Notes: generated by a model from the letters alone, not told the origin. Positions 44,894 through 53,659 are shown, numbered from the stretch's first letter. The stretch: DNA of 64,000 nt from an uncultured Bacilli bacterium (GCA_934149515.1 CAKPFD010000002.1:62001-126000), one strand, 5' to 3'. Made by a program: numbers and translations.

Positions 44894-45613
44894 ATGAGTG
44901 CTTTAATTGTTTCGGATTATGACGGAACATTAAAAAAAGATGAAAATATAGAAGAATTGAAAAAGAATCTAAAAATATTGAGATCGTTTTTAACTGATGA
45001 TATTAATATTATGGTTTCTACTGGAAGATTGTATAAATCCATAAGATCAGAAGCAGATAAATTTGAAATTCCATTTAATTATATGTCTTGTGCAAACGGA
45101 AATATTTTGTTTGATAAAAATTTTCAAATAATCTTTAAGACAAATATCAGTTCAAAAATAATAAATGATTTACAACCATATTACAGTCAAATACTTGGAA
45201 TTGAACCATTAGATGAGTATGGCATAATAACACCTAATAATCCTACTGAATATTTAATCCATCTAGTTGAAGAACAGAAAGTTAGAAAGCAAATAGTAAA
45301 ATTGCTTTTATCATCTCCTGATGTTGATTATTGTACTGATGGTAGTAATAGATATGCTATTCATATATTTACATTATCAAATAAAATAAAAACTATTGAA
45401 ATTGTAAGAGACAAATTAAACTTATCTCAATCAGAAATATATACAATAGGAGATGGACCAAATGATAAAGATATGATAAAAAAATATAATGGATTAATTG
45501 TTGGCAATTTATTTGATGAGGATAAAAATTTGAGTAATTTTCCTAAATACGAAACATTTTATTCGTGTGCGGAAGAATTACAACAAACTTTGAAAAGAGG
45601 GAGAAGAAAGTGA
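44894..45613 (+). CDS. HAD-superfamily (Cof-type) phosphatase
   Basis: A 239-residue HAD-IIB protein. SDYDGTLKK at the N-terminus holds the nucleophile Asp, STGR is motif II, and IGDGPNDKDMIKKYNG near 195 is motif IV. Sugar phosphates and phosphomutase-type substrates are usual for the family. It overlaps the second kinase gene by 4 bases, so phosphatase and kinase are made together. Confidence 0.87.
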   Translation: MSALIVSDYDGTLKKDENIEELKKNLKILRSFLTDDINIMVSTGRLYKSIRSEADKFEIPFNYMSCANGNILFDKNFQIIFKTNISSKIINDLQPYYSQILGIEPLDEYGIITPNNPTEYLIHLVEEQKVRKQIVKLLLSSPDVDYCTDGSNRYAIHIFTLSNKIKTIEIVRDKLNLSQSEIYTIGDGPNDKDMIKKYNGLIVGNLFDEDKNLSNFPKYETFYSCAEELQQTLKRGRRK

Positions 45614-46383
45614 TTGACTTTATATATAATATTAATAATAAAAATATATACATTCATTGTGAAATAGAAGAATATTGCCACAAGATAGAAAAATGGTTAA
45701 CTGCTTATGATATTATATCTTCAAACAAATACAGCTCATATATTAAAATTTATAAAAATAAGACAGTATGGAATATAGATGGTATTGAAAAAATTATCAA
45801 TAATAAAATAAAACACACAGATTTATATCCTTTATTTTATAATTTGATTGCTAATGCAGTCCTAGATGATGATAATGTTCTTCTACATTCGGCGGTTTTA
45901 TGTTATAATAATATAGGGATTTTAGTTGTCGGGGATTTTGATTCCGGAAAGACAACACTGTGTTTGAAAGCAATGGAAAACAAAGTTGAAGTGGTATCAG
46001 CAGATCAAACACATTTAGGTTATGTAAAAAACAAAATAATGTTAAGACGTGGTTCATTATACATGAGAATTGGTGAGGATAACGAAGTATTTTTAAGCCC
46101 AGCTAAATCAGAGATAGAAATTAAGTTAATTATAAATCTTGTTGGTGTATGTGATAATGGAAAATTATACTTTGATGTAATTAATAATAAAGAACACATA
46201 ATTAAAAAAATGTTTAAATTTTGTACATGGCATTCTGATATTCCACTATTTACAGAAACCGAAATGTTGAATATAGACAGAACGAAAATATACAAATGGC
46301 TATCTAGAATAGATATACCATTTTACAATGTAAGGGGAGATTCAAAAAATATCATAATAAAAATAAAGGAGGTCTTAAAATGA
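45610..46383 (+). CDS. HPr-kinase-like ATPase, second copy
   Basis: A 257-residue protein. LLHSAVLCYNNIGILVVGDFDSGKTTLCLKAM contains the Walker A (GDFDSGKTT), and EVVSADQTHLGYV the following Asp strand, as in HprK-like kinases. It is only distantly similar to the first copy in this operon. The GTG at 45610 is chosen as the start because AAAGAGGGAG lies upstream and it overlaps the HAD stop by 4 bases; an upstream ATG at 45565 is buried inside the HAD gene. Confidence 0.75.
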   Translation: MIDFIYNINNKNIYIHCEIEEYCHKIEKWLTAYDIISSNKYSSYIKIYKNKTVWNIDGIEKIINNKIKHTDLYPLFYNLIANAVLDDDNVLLHSAVLCYNNIGILVVGDFDSGKTTLCLKAMENKVEVVSADQTHLGYVKNKIMLRRGSLYMRIGEDNEVFLSPAKSEIEIKLIINLVGVCDNGKLYFDVINNKEHIIKKMFKFCTWHSDIPLFTETEMLNIDRTKIYKWLSRIDIPFYNVRGDSKNIIIKIKEVLK

Positions 46384-47405
46384 TAGAAGAAACTGTTTTT
46401 ACAAATGAAAAGATAATAGAAGTTGTAAAAAAGATTTATAATATTGATGTTCATCAAGTTGAAAAATTAAATCGTGGTAGTGCTAACTTGTATTCGTTAA
46501 ATGAAAACAAATATATATTAAAAGAATTTCAAACGAAATATACAAAAGAAGAAATTGATAAGGAAATAAATATTATAAATCATCTAAAAAAAGATAATAT
46601 TCCAGTTCCAGAATATATAAAAACTATAACTGGTGAATATAGTTTTATATATGAAAATAGAGTTATAATTATGCAAAAATTTATTGATGGATATACAATA
46701 GAATCTAATACTGGAAATTACGAACAAATTTTGGAATCTGCTGAATATCTTGGTAAAATTATTAAGAGTCTTGCAACTTTAAAAGTTGAATTACCTAGTA
46801 ATGATGTATCAAGTTGGTATTCAAAAGAAACAATTAACGAGAGCATAGATAAACAAGAAAAGCTGTTGAAAAAGATATCTATAGAAAATTATCCACAAAT
46901 ATATAATGATTTAACTGATAAAATTTCTATGTTGAAATATGTCAGAGATAATTTAGATTTTAGTGATATGAATAAATTGACTATTATGAATACTCATGGT
47001 GATTATAGTTTATTACAGTTTATATATAAAGATGGTAAAATAAATGCAATAATAGATTTTGTTTCAGCTTGTAAAATGCCAATTGTGTGGGAGGTAATTA
47101 GATCTTATAGTTACATTGATCCAAAGGCAAAAGAAGGAACAATTGATATTGACAATTTAGTTGAATATGTGAGAACTTTTACCAACTATGTTAAACTAAA
47201 TAAATATGATTTTAAATTTATGTCATATTTATATTTGGTTCAACTTCTTGCAAGTACGTTTGGATATAAACAATATATTGCAGATAATTCAAAAACAAGC
47301 TTGTTAGATTTTGCATATTTTAGAACAAGATTGTGTAAATTTTTATTTAAAAATGCAGAAAAAATAGCTAATACTTTAATAGAAGAATTAATGAATGAAA
47401 ATTAG
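46380..47405 (+). CDS. APH-family small-molecule kinase
   Basis: A 341-residue protein kinase-like (aminoglycoside phosphotransferase) fold: LNRGSANLYSL and ENKYILKEFQ give the ATP loop and Lys, VIIMQKFIDGYTI the hinge, NTHGDYSLLQFIYKDGKINAIIDF the catalytic loop (HGD) and the metal-binding IDF. Close relatives phosphorylate sugars, choline, amino acids or antibiotics. Being the last gene of the sugar operon, with a 4-base overlap, it probably acts on a pathway intermediate; the substrate is unknown. Confidence 0.83.
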   Translation: MIEETVFTNEKIIEVVKKIYNIDVHQVEKLNRGSANLYSLNENKYILKEFQTKYTKEEIDKEINIINHLKKDNIPVPEYIKTITGEYSFIYENRVIIMQKFIDGYTIESNTGNYEQILESAEYLGKIIKSLATLKVELPSNDVSSWYSKETINESIDKQEKLLKKISIENYPQIYNDLTDKISMLKYVRDNLDFSDMNKLTIMNTHGDYSLLQFIYKDGKINAIIDFVSACKMPIVWEVIRSYSYIDPKAKEGTIDIDNLVEYVRTFTNYVKLNKYDFKFMSYLYLVQLLASTFGYKQYIADNSKTSLLDFAYFRTRLCKFLFKNAEKIANTLIEELMNEN

Positions 47406-47430
47406 TTATTAAGTTAGGGGGAGAAGAAAA

Positions 47431-49617
47431 ATGGGAAATATTTTTAATGAAGAAAAAGAATATTTAGGATATGTGAAGGAAAGTTTAGAAAGCGAAAAAG
47501 AGTATTGTAGAAAGGAAATGCGTGAAATTCCAAAAAGATATACAAATGTTTTACAAGGAGATGCTTTTTTGGTAGAAGGATTGATGTCAACTCAAGCGAC
47601 TAAACTTAGAAAATTAGAACTATCTGAAAAAAAACCTTATTTTGGAAGAATTGATTTTCTTTCTGATGGTAGTAATAATGTGGCAAAAATATATATTGGT
47701 AAAACAACAATTCATGGTAAGAACAATGAAATAGTAACAACAGACTGGAGAACTCCTATTTGTAGTTTATATTATGATAGTGATTTGGGTAGAGTTAGTT
47801 ATGAAGCACCTTCTGGATTGGTACATGGAGATTTAAAATTAAAACGTCAAATTGTTATTGAAGATGGAGAGTTAGTTGATGTACTAGATACTAGCTTAGT
47901 AAGTAATGATGAATTATTGCAACCATATTTAAGTGTTAATGCCGATAATAAAATGAAAACAATTATAGCTTCAATACAAAAAGAACAAAACGAAATAATT
48001 AGAAGACCAATTTCAGAAAATATTATAGTTCAGGGTGTTGCTGGTTCAGGTAAGACTTCAGTAGCTTTGCATAGAATTGCATATTTAGTTTTTAATTTAG
48101 AAAAAAAGATAAATTCTAGTCAATTTTTAGTTATTGGACCAAATCAATACTTTTTGAATTATATATCATCTATTTTACCAGAATTAGAAACCGAGCCTGT
48201 CGAACAACAAACCTATATGAATTTGATAAATGAACTTACGAATGAAAAATTAACATTAGATACTCAAAATACATTATTTAATCAAACTAAAGAAAAAGAG
48301 GAGTATAAAAAAATTCAAGCCTTCAAAACATCACTTGAGTATAAAAAAGCACTTGATTATTTTATGCAAGATTATTTATCAAAAGGTATTGTATTAGAAG
48401 GTTTTAAAATTGATGGTGAAGAAATATATAGTGCTGATGAAATAAAAAGAATTTTATTTTCTGGTATAAATTCATTTCCAAACTTTGAGAGTGCTTGTAG
48501 ATATTGTGTTGGTAACTTTAGAAATCATACTGATGAAATATATAGTAAATTAAATCAAAAATATAGGGAAATATATACAAGCAATTTACCAAAGGATGAT
48601 CCTGTTAGAAAAGAGGCAGTGGCAAAAAGTACAGCTCTTAACAATTTAGTTAAAAATGATGGAGTAAAATTACTTAGAAACTACTTTAAAAAATTACAAT
48701 TAGGACCATTAAATACTTATAAATTATTTATTGCTAATTTAGGGTCATATACTAGCGAATTGACTGATACTGAACTTTTAAAGCTTCAAAAAAGTACATT
48801 ACAAACTTTGAAAAAAAGAAAAGTAACATTTGAAGATCTTCCATCATTACTACATGTAAACAACTTACTTTGTGGATGTAATCAAAAATATAATCATATA
48901 GTAATAGATGAAGCTCAGGATTATGGATTATTTCATTTTGATGCATTAAAGGAAACATTCCCTAGTAGTACATTTTCTATATATGGTGATTTAGCACAAT
49001 CTATATATTCTTATAGAGGTATAAAAGATTGGGAAAGCGTAGCTTCTGAAATATTCGGTAATAATTGTTCAATCTTGAATTTAAATAAAAGTTATAGAAC
49101 TACTATTGAGATCACAAATAATGCAAATAAAGTCTTAAGACAGATGGATTTAACTGAAGCTGAACCTGTAATAAGACATGGTGGAGAAATTTCATTTGAA
49201 GATTTTGCTAAATCTGATGATTATAAAATTGCTAAAATAAATGATTGGTTAAATAAAGGATATCAGACTATTGCTGTTATTTGTAAAACAGATAAAGAGG
49301 CTGAAAATACTTATAATTCTTTAAGCAAGTATGGAATTGATATTACACATATAAAAGCTAGTGATGTTGACTATAATGGTGGTGTGTTTGTATTGACAAG
49401 TGCGTTATCCAAAGGTTTGGAATTTGATGCTGTTATAATAAATGATGCTTCAAATAAAGTGTATGATGAGAACAATATGGATGATATGCATCTTTTATAT
49501 GTTGCTGAAACTAGAGCATTGCATGAGTTAGATGTATTATATGATAAGACTTTATGTCCAGTGTTTTCAAATGAGAGAACTATGGATAAGCCAAAAGTTT
49601 TAGTTAGAAAAAAATAA
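47431..49617 (+). CDS. helD: HelD-like RNA polymerase recycling helicase
   Basis: A 728-residue superfamily 1 protein. The N-terminal helical segment (about 1-60) fits the HelD arm that enters the polymerase secondary channel. WRTPICSLYYD is a HelD signature. The ATPase has Walker A GVAGSGKTSVALHRIAYL, Walker B VIDEAQDY, motif III YGDLAQSIYSYRG and C-terminal VAETRALHELDV. HelD releases stalled RNA polymerase using ATP. It starts 25 bases after the APH gene, with GGGGGAGAAG before the ATG, and may be co-transcribed or a separate accessory copy. Confidence 0.9.
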   Translation: MGNIFNEEKEYLGYVKESLESEKEYCRKEMREIPKRYTNVLQGDAFLVEGLMSTQATKLRKLELSEKKPYFGRIDFLSDGSNNVAKIYIGKTTIHGKNNEIVTTDWRTPICSLYYDSDLGRVSYEAPSGLVHGDLKLKRQIVIEDGELVDVLDTSLVSNDELLQPYLSVNADNKMKTIIASIQKEQNEIIRRPISENIIVQGVAGSGKTSVALHRIAYLVFNLEKKINSSQFLVIGPNQYFLNYISSILPELETEPVEQQTYMNLINELTNEKLTLDTQNTLFNQTKEKEEYKKIQAFKTSLEYKKALDYFMQDYLSKGIVLEGFKIDGEEIYSADEIKRILFSGINSFPNFESACRYCVGNFRNHTDEIYSKLNQKYREIYTSNLPKDDPVRKEAVAKSTALNNLVKNDGVKLLRNYFKKLQLGPLNTYKLFIANLGSYTSELTDTELLKLQKSTLQTLKKRKVTFEDLPSLLHVNNLLCGCNQKYNHIVIDEAQDYGLFHFDALKETFPSSTFSIYGDLAQSIYSYRGIKDWESVASEIFGNNCSILNLNKSYRTTIEITNNANKVLRQMDLTEAEPVIRHGGEISFEDFAKSDDYKIAKINDWLNKGYQTIAVICKTDKEAENTYNSLSKYGIDITHIKASDVDYNGGVFVLTSALSKGLEFDAVIINDASNKVYDENNMDDMHLLYVAETRALHELDVLYDKTLCPVFSNERTMDKPKVLVRKK

Positions 49618-49645
49618 GCATGATAAGTCATGTTTGTTTTTTTAT
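49616..49645. terminator. Terminator after helD, shared with the convergent XRE gene
   Basis: AAGCATGA at 49616-49623 pairs with TCATGTTT at 49628-49635 (one G-T pair), followed by T residues. Confidence 0.75.
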
Positions 49646-50062
49646 TAATTCATCAATTGAAAGTTTGAATTTTTTTGCAATTTTAAACAAATATGCTGTT
49701 TGAATTGTTATATATCCATTTTCATATAAGGAATATGTTGATTTATTAATTTCTAACAAGTTAATTATGTCTTTTTGTTTCAAATTGTTTCTAATTCTAA
49801 ATTCTTTTAAATTTTTTCCAAGTTTTATTAAATTAATTTTTTGAGAAGAGAAGAAATATTCATTTTTGTTGCTTAATCCTACTATATAGTCAATGCTTAT
49901 TTTGTAATAATTACTCAATTCATACAATTTGTTTAGAGTTATTGTATTTTTTCCTGTTTCCCAGCACGAATATGTTGAACGTTCTACAGATAATATTTTT
50001 GCTATTTCCATTTGTGTTAGTTTTTTCTTTTTTCGTATTAAAACTAGTCTATTAAATCGCAT
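49628..50062 (-). CDS. XRE-family regulator with two HTH domains
   Basis: A 144-residue protein with two Cro/CI helix-turn-helix domains, at about 6-60 (RKKKKLTQMEIAKILSVERSTYSCWETGK) and 82-138 (RIRNNLKQKDIINLLEINKSTYSLYENG), joined by a short linker. It probably binds a double operator as a compact unit. It lies 12 bases after a paralogous gene on the same strand, and both face away from a small membrane protein gene. Confidence 0.85.
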   Translation of the reverse strand: MRFNRLVLIRKKKKLTQMEIAKILSVERSTYSCWETGKNTITLNKLYELSNYYKISIDYIVGLSNKNEYFFSSQKINLIKLGKNLKEFRIRNNLKQKDIINLLEINKSTYSLYENGYITIQTAYLFKIAKKFKLSIDELIKKQT

Positions 50063-50074
50063 TCTTTTACTTCC

Positions 50075-50527
50075 TTATCTTCTAAAGTGCATATGATTAC
50101 TTTTTCCACAAATCCAATCCATTGATATATTATACTTCTTGCATATTGTATAAATAGTAATTGTATTGATTAAATAATGACCGGTTTCATAACCACTATA
50201 TGTTGTTTGGAAAAAACCACAATTATCGGATAATTTTTGCTGAGTTAAATTTAACGTTTTTCTAATTTCTTTAAGCCTTTTTCCTATGCTTTCTTTTGTT
50301 GGGGTGATTTTGCTTTTATATTTAGTATTTTCTCTTGTTAGTCCAGTCACAAAATCTAATGAGTAATTATATAAATTGCAAAATTTAATTAACTTATTGA
50401 AAGGCATTGTATCTTTTCCTGTTTCCCAGCCAGATACTGTATACTTACTTACACCAAAGACATATCCTAGTTCTGATTGTGTCATTTCCAATTCTTCTCT
50501 ACAAAATTTTAAATTATTATCAATCAT
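50075..50527 (-). CDS. XRE-family regulator with two HTH domains, paralogue
   Basis: A 150-residue protein, again with two helix-turn-helix domains: about 7-62 (REELEMTQSELGYVFGVSKYTVSGWETGK) and 84-140 (RKTLNLTQQKLSDNCGFFQTTYSGYETG). It is a paralogue of the gene that follows it and is probably co-transcribed with it. Its promoter region (50528-50620) is shared with the divergent small membrane protein gene, a likely regulatory target. Confidence 0.85.
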   Translation of the reverse strand: MIDNNLKFCREELEMTQSELGYVFGVSKYTVSGWETGKDTMPFNKLIKFCNLYNYSLDFVTGLTRENTKYKSKITPTKESIGKRLKEIRKTLNLTQQKLSDNCGFFQTTYSGYETGHYLINTITIYTICKKYNISMDWICGKSNHMHFRR

Positions 50528-50604
50528 AGTGTCTCACCACTATTAATTTTGACATTTATTTTAAAAATATTAGCAAAAGTAGGGGATGATAGTTAAAAAT
50601 GCGG

Positions 50605-50610
50605 TATAAT
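50605..50610 (+). promoter_or_regulatory. -10 box of the small membrane protein gene
   Basis: TATAAT at 50605-50610, 20 bases before the chosen start; no clear -35 box. Confidence 0.45.
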
Positions 50611-50629
50611 AATATTAGAGGTGAAAAAA

Positions 50630-50953
50630 GTGAGACTTGATAAGTATGATTTACTAAAAGTAGTTGTTAAAGTTTTGGTGTATACGTCAATTGGAGTTGG
50701 TGCTTTTTATTTATTATTGTTTGATTATGATTTGGGCACAAAATATTGTATAATAAATAATGTTCCAACAGATTTTTCTTTGACATATAGCGGAATTGGA
50801 ATGGCAAATGGTATTGCTTTAATATTATTTTTGATTGAAGTGACAATATTCTTTTGTTTTTTAAAACTACTAAACAAAATTAGTATCTTTAAAAAAAAAT
50901 TCAAATTTTTAGATTTTGAAATATTAGATTTTTGTCATAAAATTAATGATTAA
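50630..50953 (+). CDS. Small membrane protein, function unknown
   Basis: A 107-residue protein with two transmembrane segments (about 11-30 and 58-80) and a Lys- and Phe-rich cytoplasmic tail. I do not recognise it. The GTG at 50630 is chosen because AGAGGTGA at 50617-50624 is well spaced for it; a GTG at 50621 lies within that site. It is divergent from the double-HTH regulators. Confidence 0.6.
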   Translation: MRLDKYDLLKVVVKVLVYTSIGVGAFYLLLFDYDLGTKYCIINNVPTDFSLTYSGIGMANGIALILFLIEVTIFFCFLKLLNKISIFKKKFKFLDFEILDFCHKIND

Positions 50954-51016
50954 TGTAAAGACAATGTTAGTTAAATAATGTGTAGTTATATTTCAATGAA
51001 TAAAAAGGAGGAAAAC

Positions 51017-51441
51017 ATGAAAAAAATGATAAAATCGTTTCCATATTTTCTTATATTGCTTTGGTTTTAGTTCTTATTTGTTTAATATGTGGTGGATGTT
51101 CTGAACTTTACTTGTTTTTAAAATATAAAGCTCAACCAGTTGCATATGTTGACCTGTTACCAATAGAGCAAAAGATTTATCATATAATTTTTATTTGTAT
51201 TACTATTTCGGCTGTGTTATTGTTACCAGTTTTAATAATATTATCAAAAGCAGAAAATCCGCCACTTGATTATACTATTGTTGATAAAAATGAATATAAG
51301 GATATGCAAAAACGTATGGTTGATCAAGAATATGAAAACATGAAACAAGATGCTGAAATAAGTATTATGAAGGTGAAATTTTCTTCATTAAAGCTAAAAT
51401 TTCAAATATTTAAGAAAATATTTAAGCATAGAAAAAAATAA
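51017..51441 (+). CDS. Small membrane protein with a frameshift in an A tract
   Basis: A strong AAGGAGG precedes ATG 51017, but that frame stops at 51068. The frame that continues to 51441 has no good start of its own; the first candidate is TTG 51061. If the run of seven A at 51019-51025 had one more A, the ATG would lead directly into MKKNDKIVSIFSYIALVLVL and on to the TAA. The joined protein (about 141 residues) has two transmembrane segments and a coiled-coil tail (from about residue 90). It may be a sequencing error, slippage control or recent decay. Function unknown. Confidence 0.55.
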
Positions 51442-51446
51442 TAAAG

Positions 51447-51490
51447 GTGATGGCACGAAAGAAAATCCTTTCGAGGTATCAATGCAATAG
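51447..51490 (+). pseudogene. 3-prime scrap of a fourth DGR target gene
   Basis: Thirty-two bases from 51447 encode GDGTKENPFEV, the conserved end of the second module, with 30 of 32 bases identical to the end of target 2; a stop codon follows at 51488-51490. Everything upstream of the scrap is the unrelated membrane gene. It marks a lost or split target gene at the right boundary of the accessory island. Confidence 0.8.
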
Positions 51491-51573
51491 GTTGCTTTTA
51501 AATAAAATAACGACAAAAAGCCTTATGATTGTTTGTAATACGTCATAAAGTTTTTTGCTTTCTATAATAGTAT

Positions 51574-51602
51574 TTGAAAATAAAATCACTTTATAGTAAA
51601 AT
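51574..51602 (+). promoter_or_regulatory. Promoter of frr
   Basis: TTGAAA at 51574-51579, 17 bases, TAAAAT at 51597-51602, 24 bases before the ATG. Confidence 0.75.
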
Positions 51603-51625
51603 AGAGCTAAGGAGACAAGAAATAT

Positions 51626-52171
51626 ATGAATGAAGATATAATTAAAACAACTAAAGAAAAAATGGAAGGAGCGCTTGCAAATTATAATAAACGTTTAAAA
51701 ACAGTAAGAGCAGGAAGAGCAAATCCTTCAAGTTTAGATGGAGTAATGGTAGATTACTATGGTAGTTTAACTCCGTTAAAACAACTAGCAACCATCTCTG
51801 TACCGGAAGCAACACAATTACTAATCAAACCATTTGATCGAAGCTGTCTAAGTGCCATCGATAAAGCAATTATTGCAGCAAATCTTGGTTATAATCCAAG
51901 TAACGATGGCGAAACCATCCGTATTGTGATACCAGCACTAACAGAAGAAAGAAGAAAAGAATTAGTAAAACAAGTAAAAGCGATCAGTGAAGAAGCAAAA
52001 GTTGCTGTAAGAAACATTCGTCATGATGCAAATGAAACAATTGAAAAAGATGAATTACCAGAGGATGAAGAAAAACATTTAATGAATGAAGTACAAACGC
52101 TAGTAAATGATACTAATAAAGAAATTGAAAAAATCTATAAAGAAAAAGAACAAGAATTATTGACAGTTTAG
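51626..52171 (+). CDS. frr: Ribosome recycling factor
   Basis: A 181-residue protein with the canonical LKTVRAGRANPSSLDGVMVDYYGSLTPLKQLA segment near residue 24 and the C-terminal RRKELVKQVKAISEEAKVAVRNIRHDANE helix. RRF splits the post-termination ribosome with EF-G. It has its own promoter here, without the usual pyrH neighbour. TAAGGAGAC precedes the start. Confidence 0.97.
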   Translation: MNEDIIKTTKEKMEGALANYNKRLKTVRAGRANPSSLDGVMVDYYGSLTPLKQLATISVPEATQLLIKPFDRSCLSAIDKAIIAANLGYNPSNDGETIRIVIPALTEERRKELVKQVKAISEEAKVAVRNIRHDANETIEKDELPEDEEKHLMNEVQTLVNDTNKEIEKIYKEKEQELLTV

Positions 52172-52217
52172 TATTAAAATAAAGACTTTAGCATAGATTA
52201 ATCATAAGGAGATACCT

Positions 52218-52676
52218 ATGAAAAAAATAAAAATCTATCTAAAGTCTATTTTATTGCCATTAATATTAGGAGGACTTGTTGGTTTTCTAACGTCTAAATC
52301 AATGGATTACAAAGATTTAGTACAACCACCATTAGCACCACCTTCTATTCTTTTTCCTATCGTATGGAGCATTTTATATCTTTTAATGGGAATATCCTAT
52401 GGAAGACTAGAAGAACAATTGAAAAACGATATGGAAGTAGATAAAATCTATAGTTTACAACTCGTTATCAATTTACTATGGCCAATCTTCTTCTTCGTAT
52501 TAAAATGGCGTCTATTTGCTTTCTTCTGGTTATTGTTATTAATCTATCTTGTTATCAAAATGATAAAAACATTCTATCAGCAAGATAAACTAGCAGGACT
52601 TTTACAATTACCATACTTACTATGGTGTTTGTTCGCAAGTTATCTAAATCTTAGTATTTATCTATTGAACAAATAA
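52218..52676 (+). CDS. tspO: TspO/MBR family membrane protein
   Basis: A 152-residue, five-helix membrane protein with PPLAPPSILFPIVWSILYLLMGISYG near residue 36 and a Trp-rich LVINLLWPIFFF motif, typical of TspO. The family binds porphyrins and related ligands. No tetrapyrrole genes are nearby, so the physiological role is open. CATAAGGAGAT precedes the ATG. Confidence 0.9.
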   Translation: MKKIKIYLKSILLPLILGGLVGFLTSKSMDYKDLVQPPLAPPSILFPIVWSILYLLMGISYGRLEEQLKNDMEVDKIYSLQLVINLLWPIFFFVLKWRLFAFFWLLLLIYLVIKMIKTFYQQDKLAGLLQLPYLLWCLFASYLNLSIYLLNK

Positions 52677-52726
52677 AAAAGATGCTACTTCTTATAAGTA
52701 TATGTAATAACAGCATCTTTTTTTGG
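52673..52726. terminator. Bidirectional terminator between tspO and the minus-strand gene
   Basis: AAAAAAGATGCT (52675-52686) pairs with AGCATCTTTTTTT (52712-52724), with a small inner hairpin ACTTC.. in the loop. It overlaps the 3-prime end of the minus-strand gene. Confidence 0.7.
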
Positions 52727-53584
52727 TTGTGTAAAATTAATAGAAGGAATAAATTCAATATCTAAAGAATCCTTTTGAAAAGCCTTCTGTAAACCTTTGA
52801 GATCATATGTTGCAAGAATTGGTTTTTCCCTAAGATCTTGAATAGCAAATTGATATAAATAAGCTAGCTGAATAACACCATTTTCTTGTAAATTCTCCTT
52901 TAATCCTTGAAACGTTTGATAAAAACCTTCTAAAGGCCTGCTAGGATACATAAATTCTAAATACTGACTGATATTAGATAACAACATGATATCAAAGTGA
53001 TCCTTTAACATTTCATCTGCTTGTAAAATATCTCCTTGAATAAAAGTCGGATGAAGATATTGGATCTTTTTTTTCACTAACTGAAACTTTTTTGGTTCTG
53101 TAAAATAAGCATGACTGTTCTGATAATAAGATAACGGTAAAACATCTTTTGTAAATAAAGCTTCTTCTATTGTATTGACTGGATATTTTTTACATAATGT
53201 ATCAAAAAAAGTAAAACTATCTTGATCTTCCTTTTCCAAAATAGCTGCCACTTTATTCATTGCTACCTTATCCATTGTCTTATGATAGAATAAATCAACA
53301 AATTCTTTTTGATCAAGACCTAAAATTCCTGCTTTTTTTAAGTAAAAATAGTATTGACTATAAGGGCAAAGATCATATAAAGTAATATCTTGGCACCCTT
53401 GATAAATTGCTTCCATGATTTGATCAGAAGATGAACCAACCGTTAGTAACTTTTTCTTTCTAACTTGCAAATTTTGGATATAACTAGCACAGTTTTCGGT
53501 AGCAAAAGGATAAAGCGTATCAAAAGCTTCACTCTTTTTCCGTAGAATTTTATCTTCTAATTTTAAAATCGCGTCACCAACCAT
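52685..53584 (-). CDS. DUF3419-like / SAM-dependent methyltransferase-like protein
   Basis: A 299-residue cytosolic protein. LLTVGSSSDQIMEAIYQGCQDITLYDL near residue 46 looks like a SAM-binding strand-loop-helix with its acidic partner, and HFDIMLLSNISQYLEF near 190 resembles the post-motif strand. The combination is like DUF3419 proteins, some of which transfer aminocarboxypropyl groups. The assignment is by pattern and moderately sure. The ATG at 53584 follows AAGGGGGGA; a TTG one codon earlier is less likely. Confidence 0.6.
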   Translation of the reverse strand: MVGDAILKLEDKILRKKSEAFDTLYPFATENCASYIQNLQVRKKKLLTVGSSSDQIMEAIYQGCQDITLYDLCPYSQYYFYLKKAGILGLDQKEFVDLFYHKTMDKVAMNKVAAILEKEDQDSFTFFDTLCKKYPVNTIEEALFTKDVLPLSYYQNSHAYFTEPKKFQLVKKKIQYLHPTFIQGDILQADEMLKDHFDIMLLSNISQYLEFMYPSRPLEGFYQTFQGLKENLQENGVIQLAYLYQFAIQDLREKPILATYDLKGLQKAFQKDSLDIEFIPSINFTQPKKDAVITYTYKK

Positions 53585-53659
53585 CAAAATCCCCCCTTTT
53601 TGAAAGTGCTTCTTATTTTACCACAAATCATAAAAAAAGTAAATTTATTAGGTTAGCGT

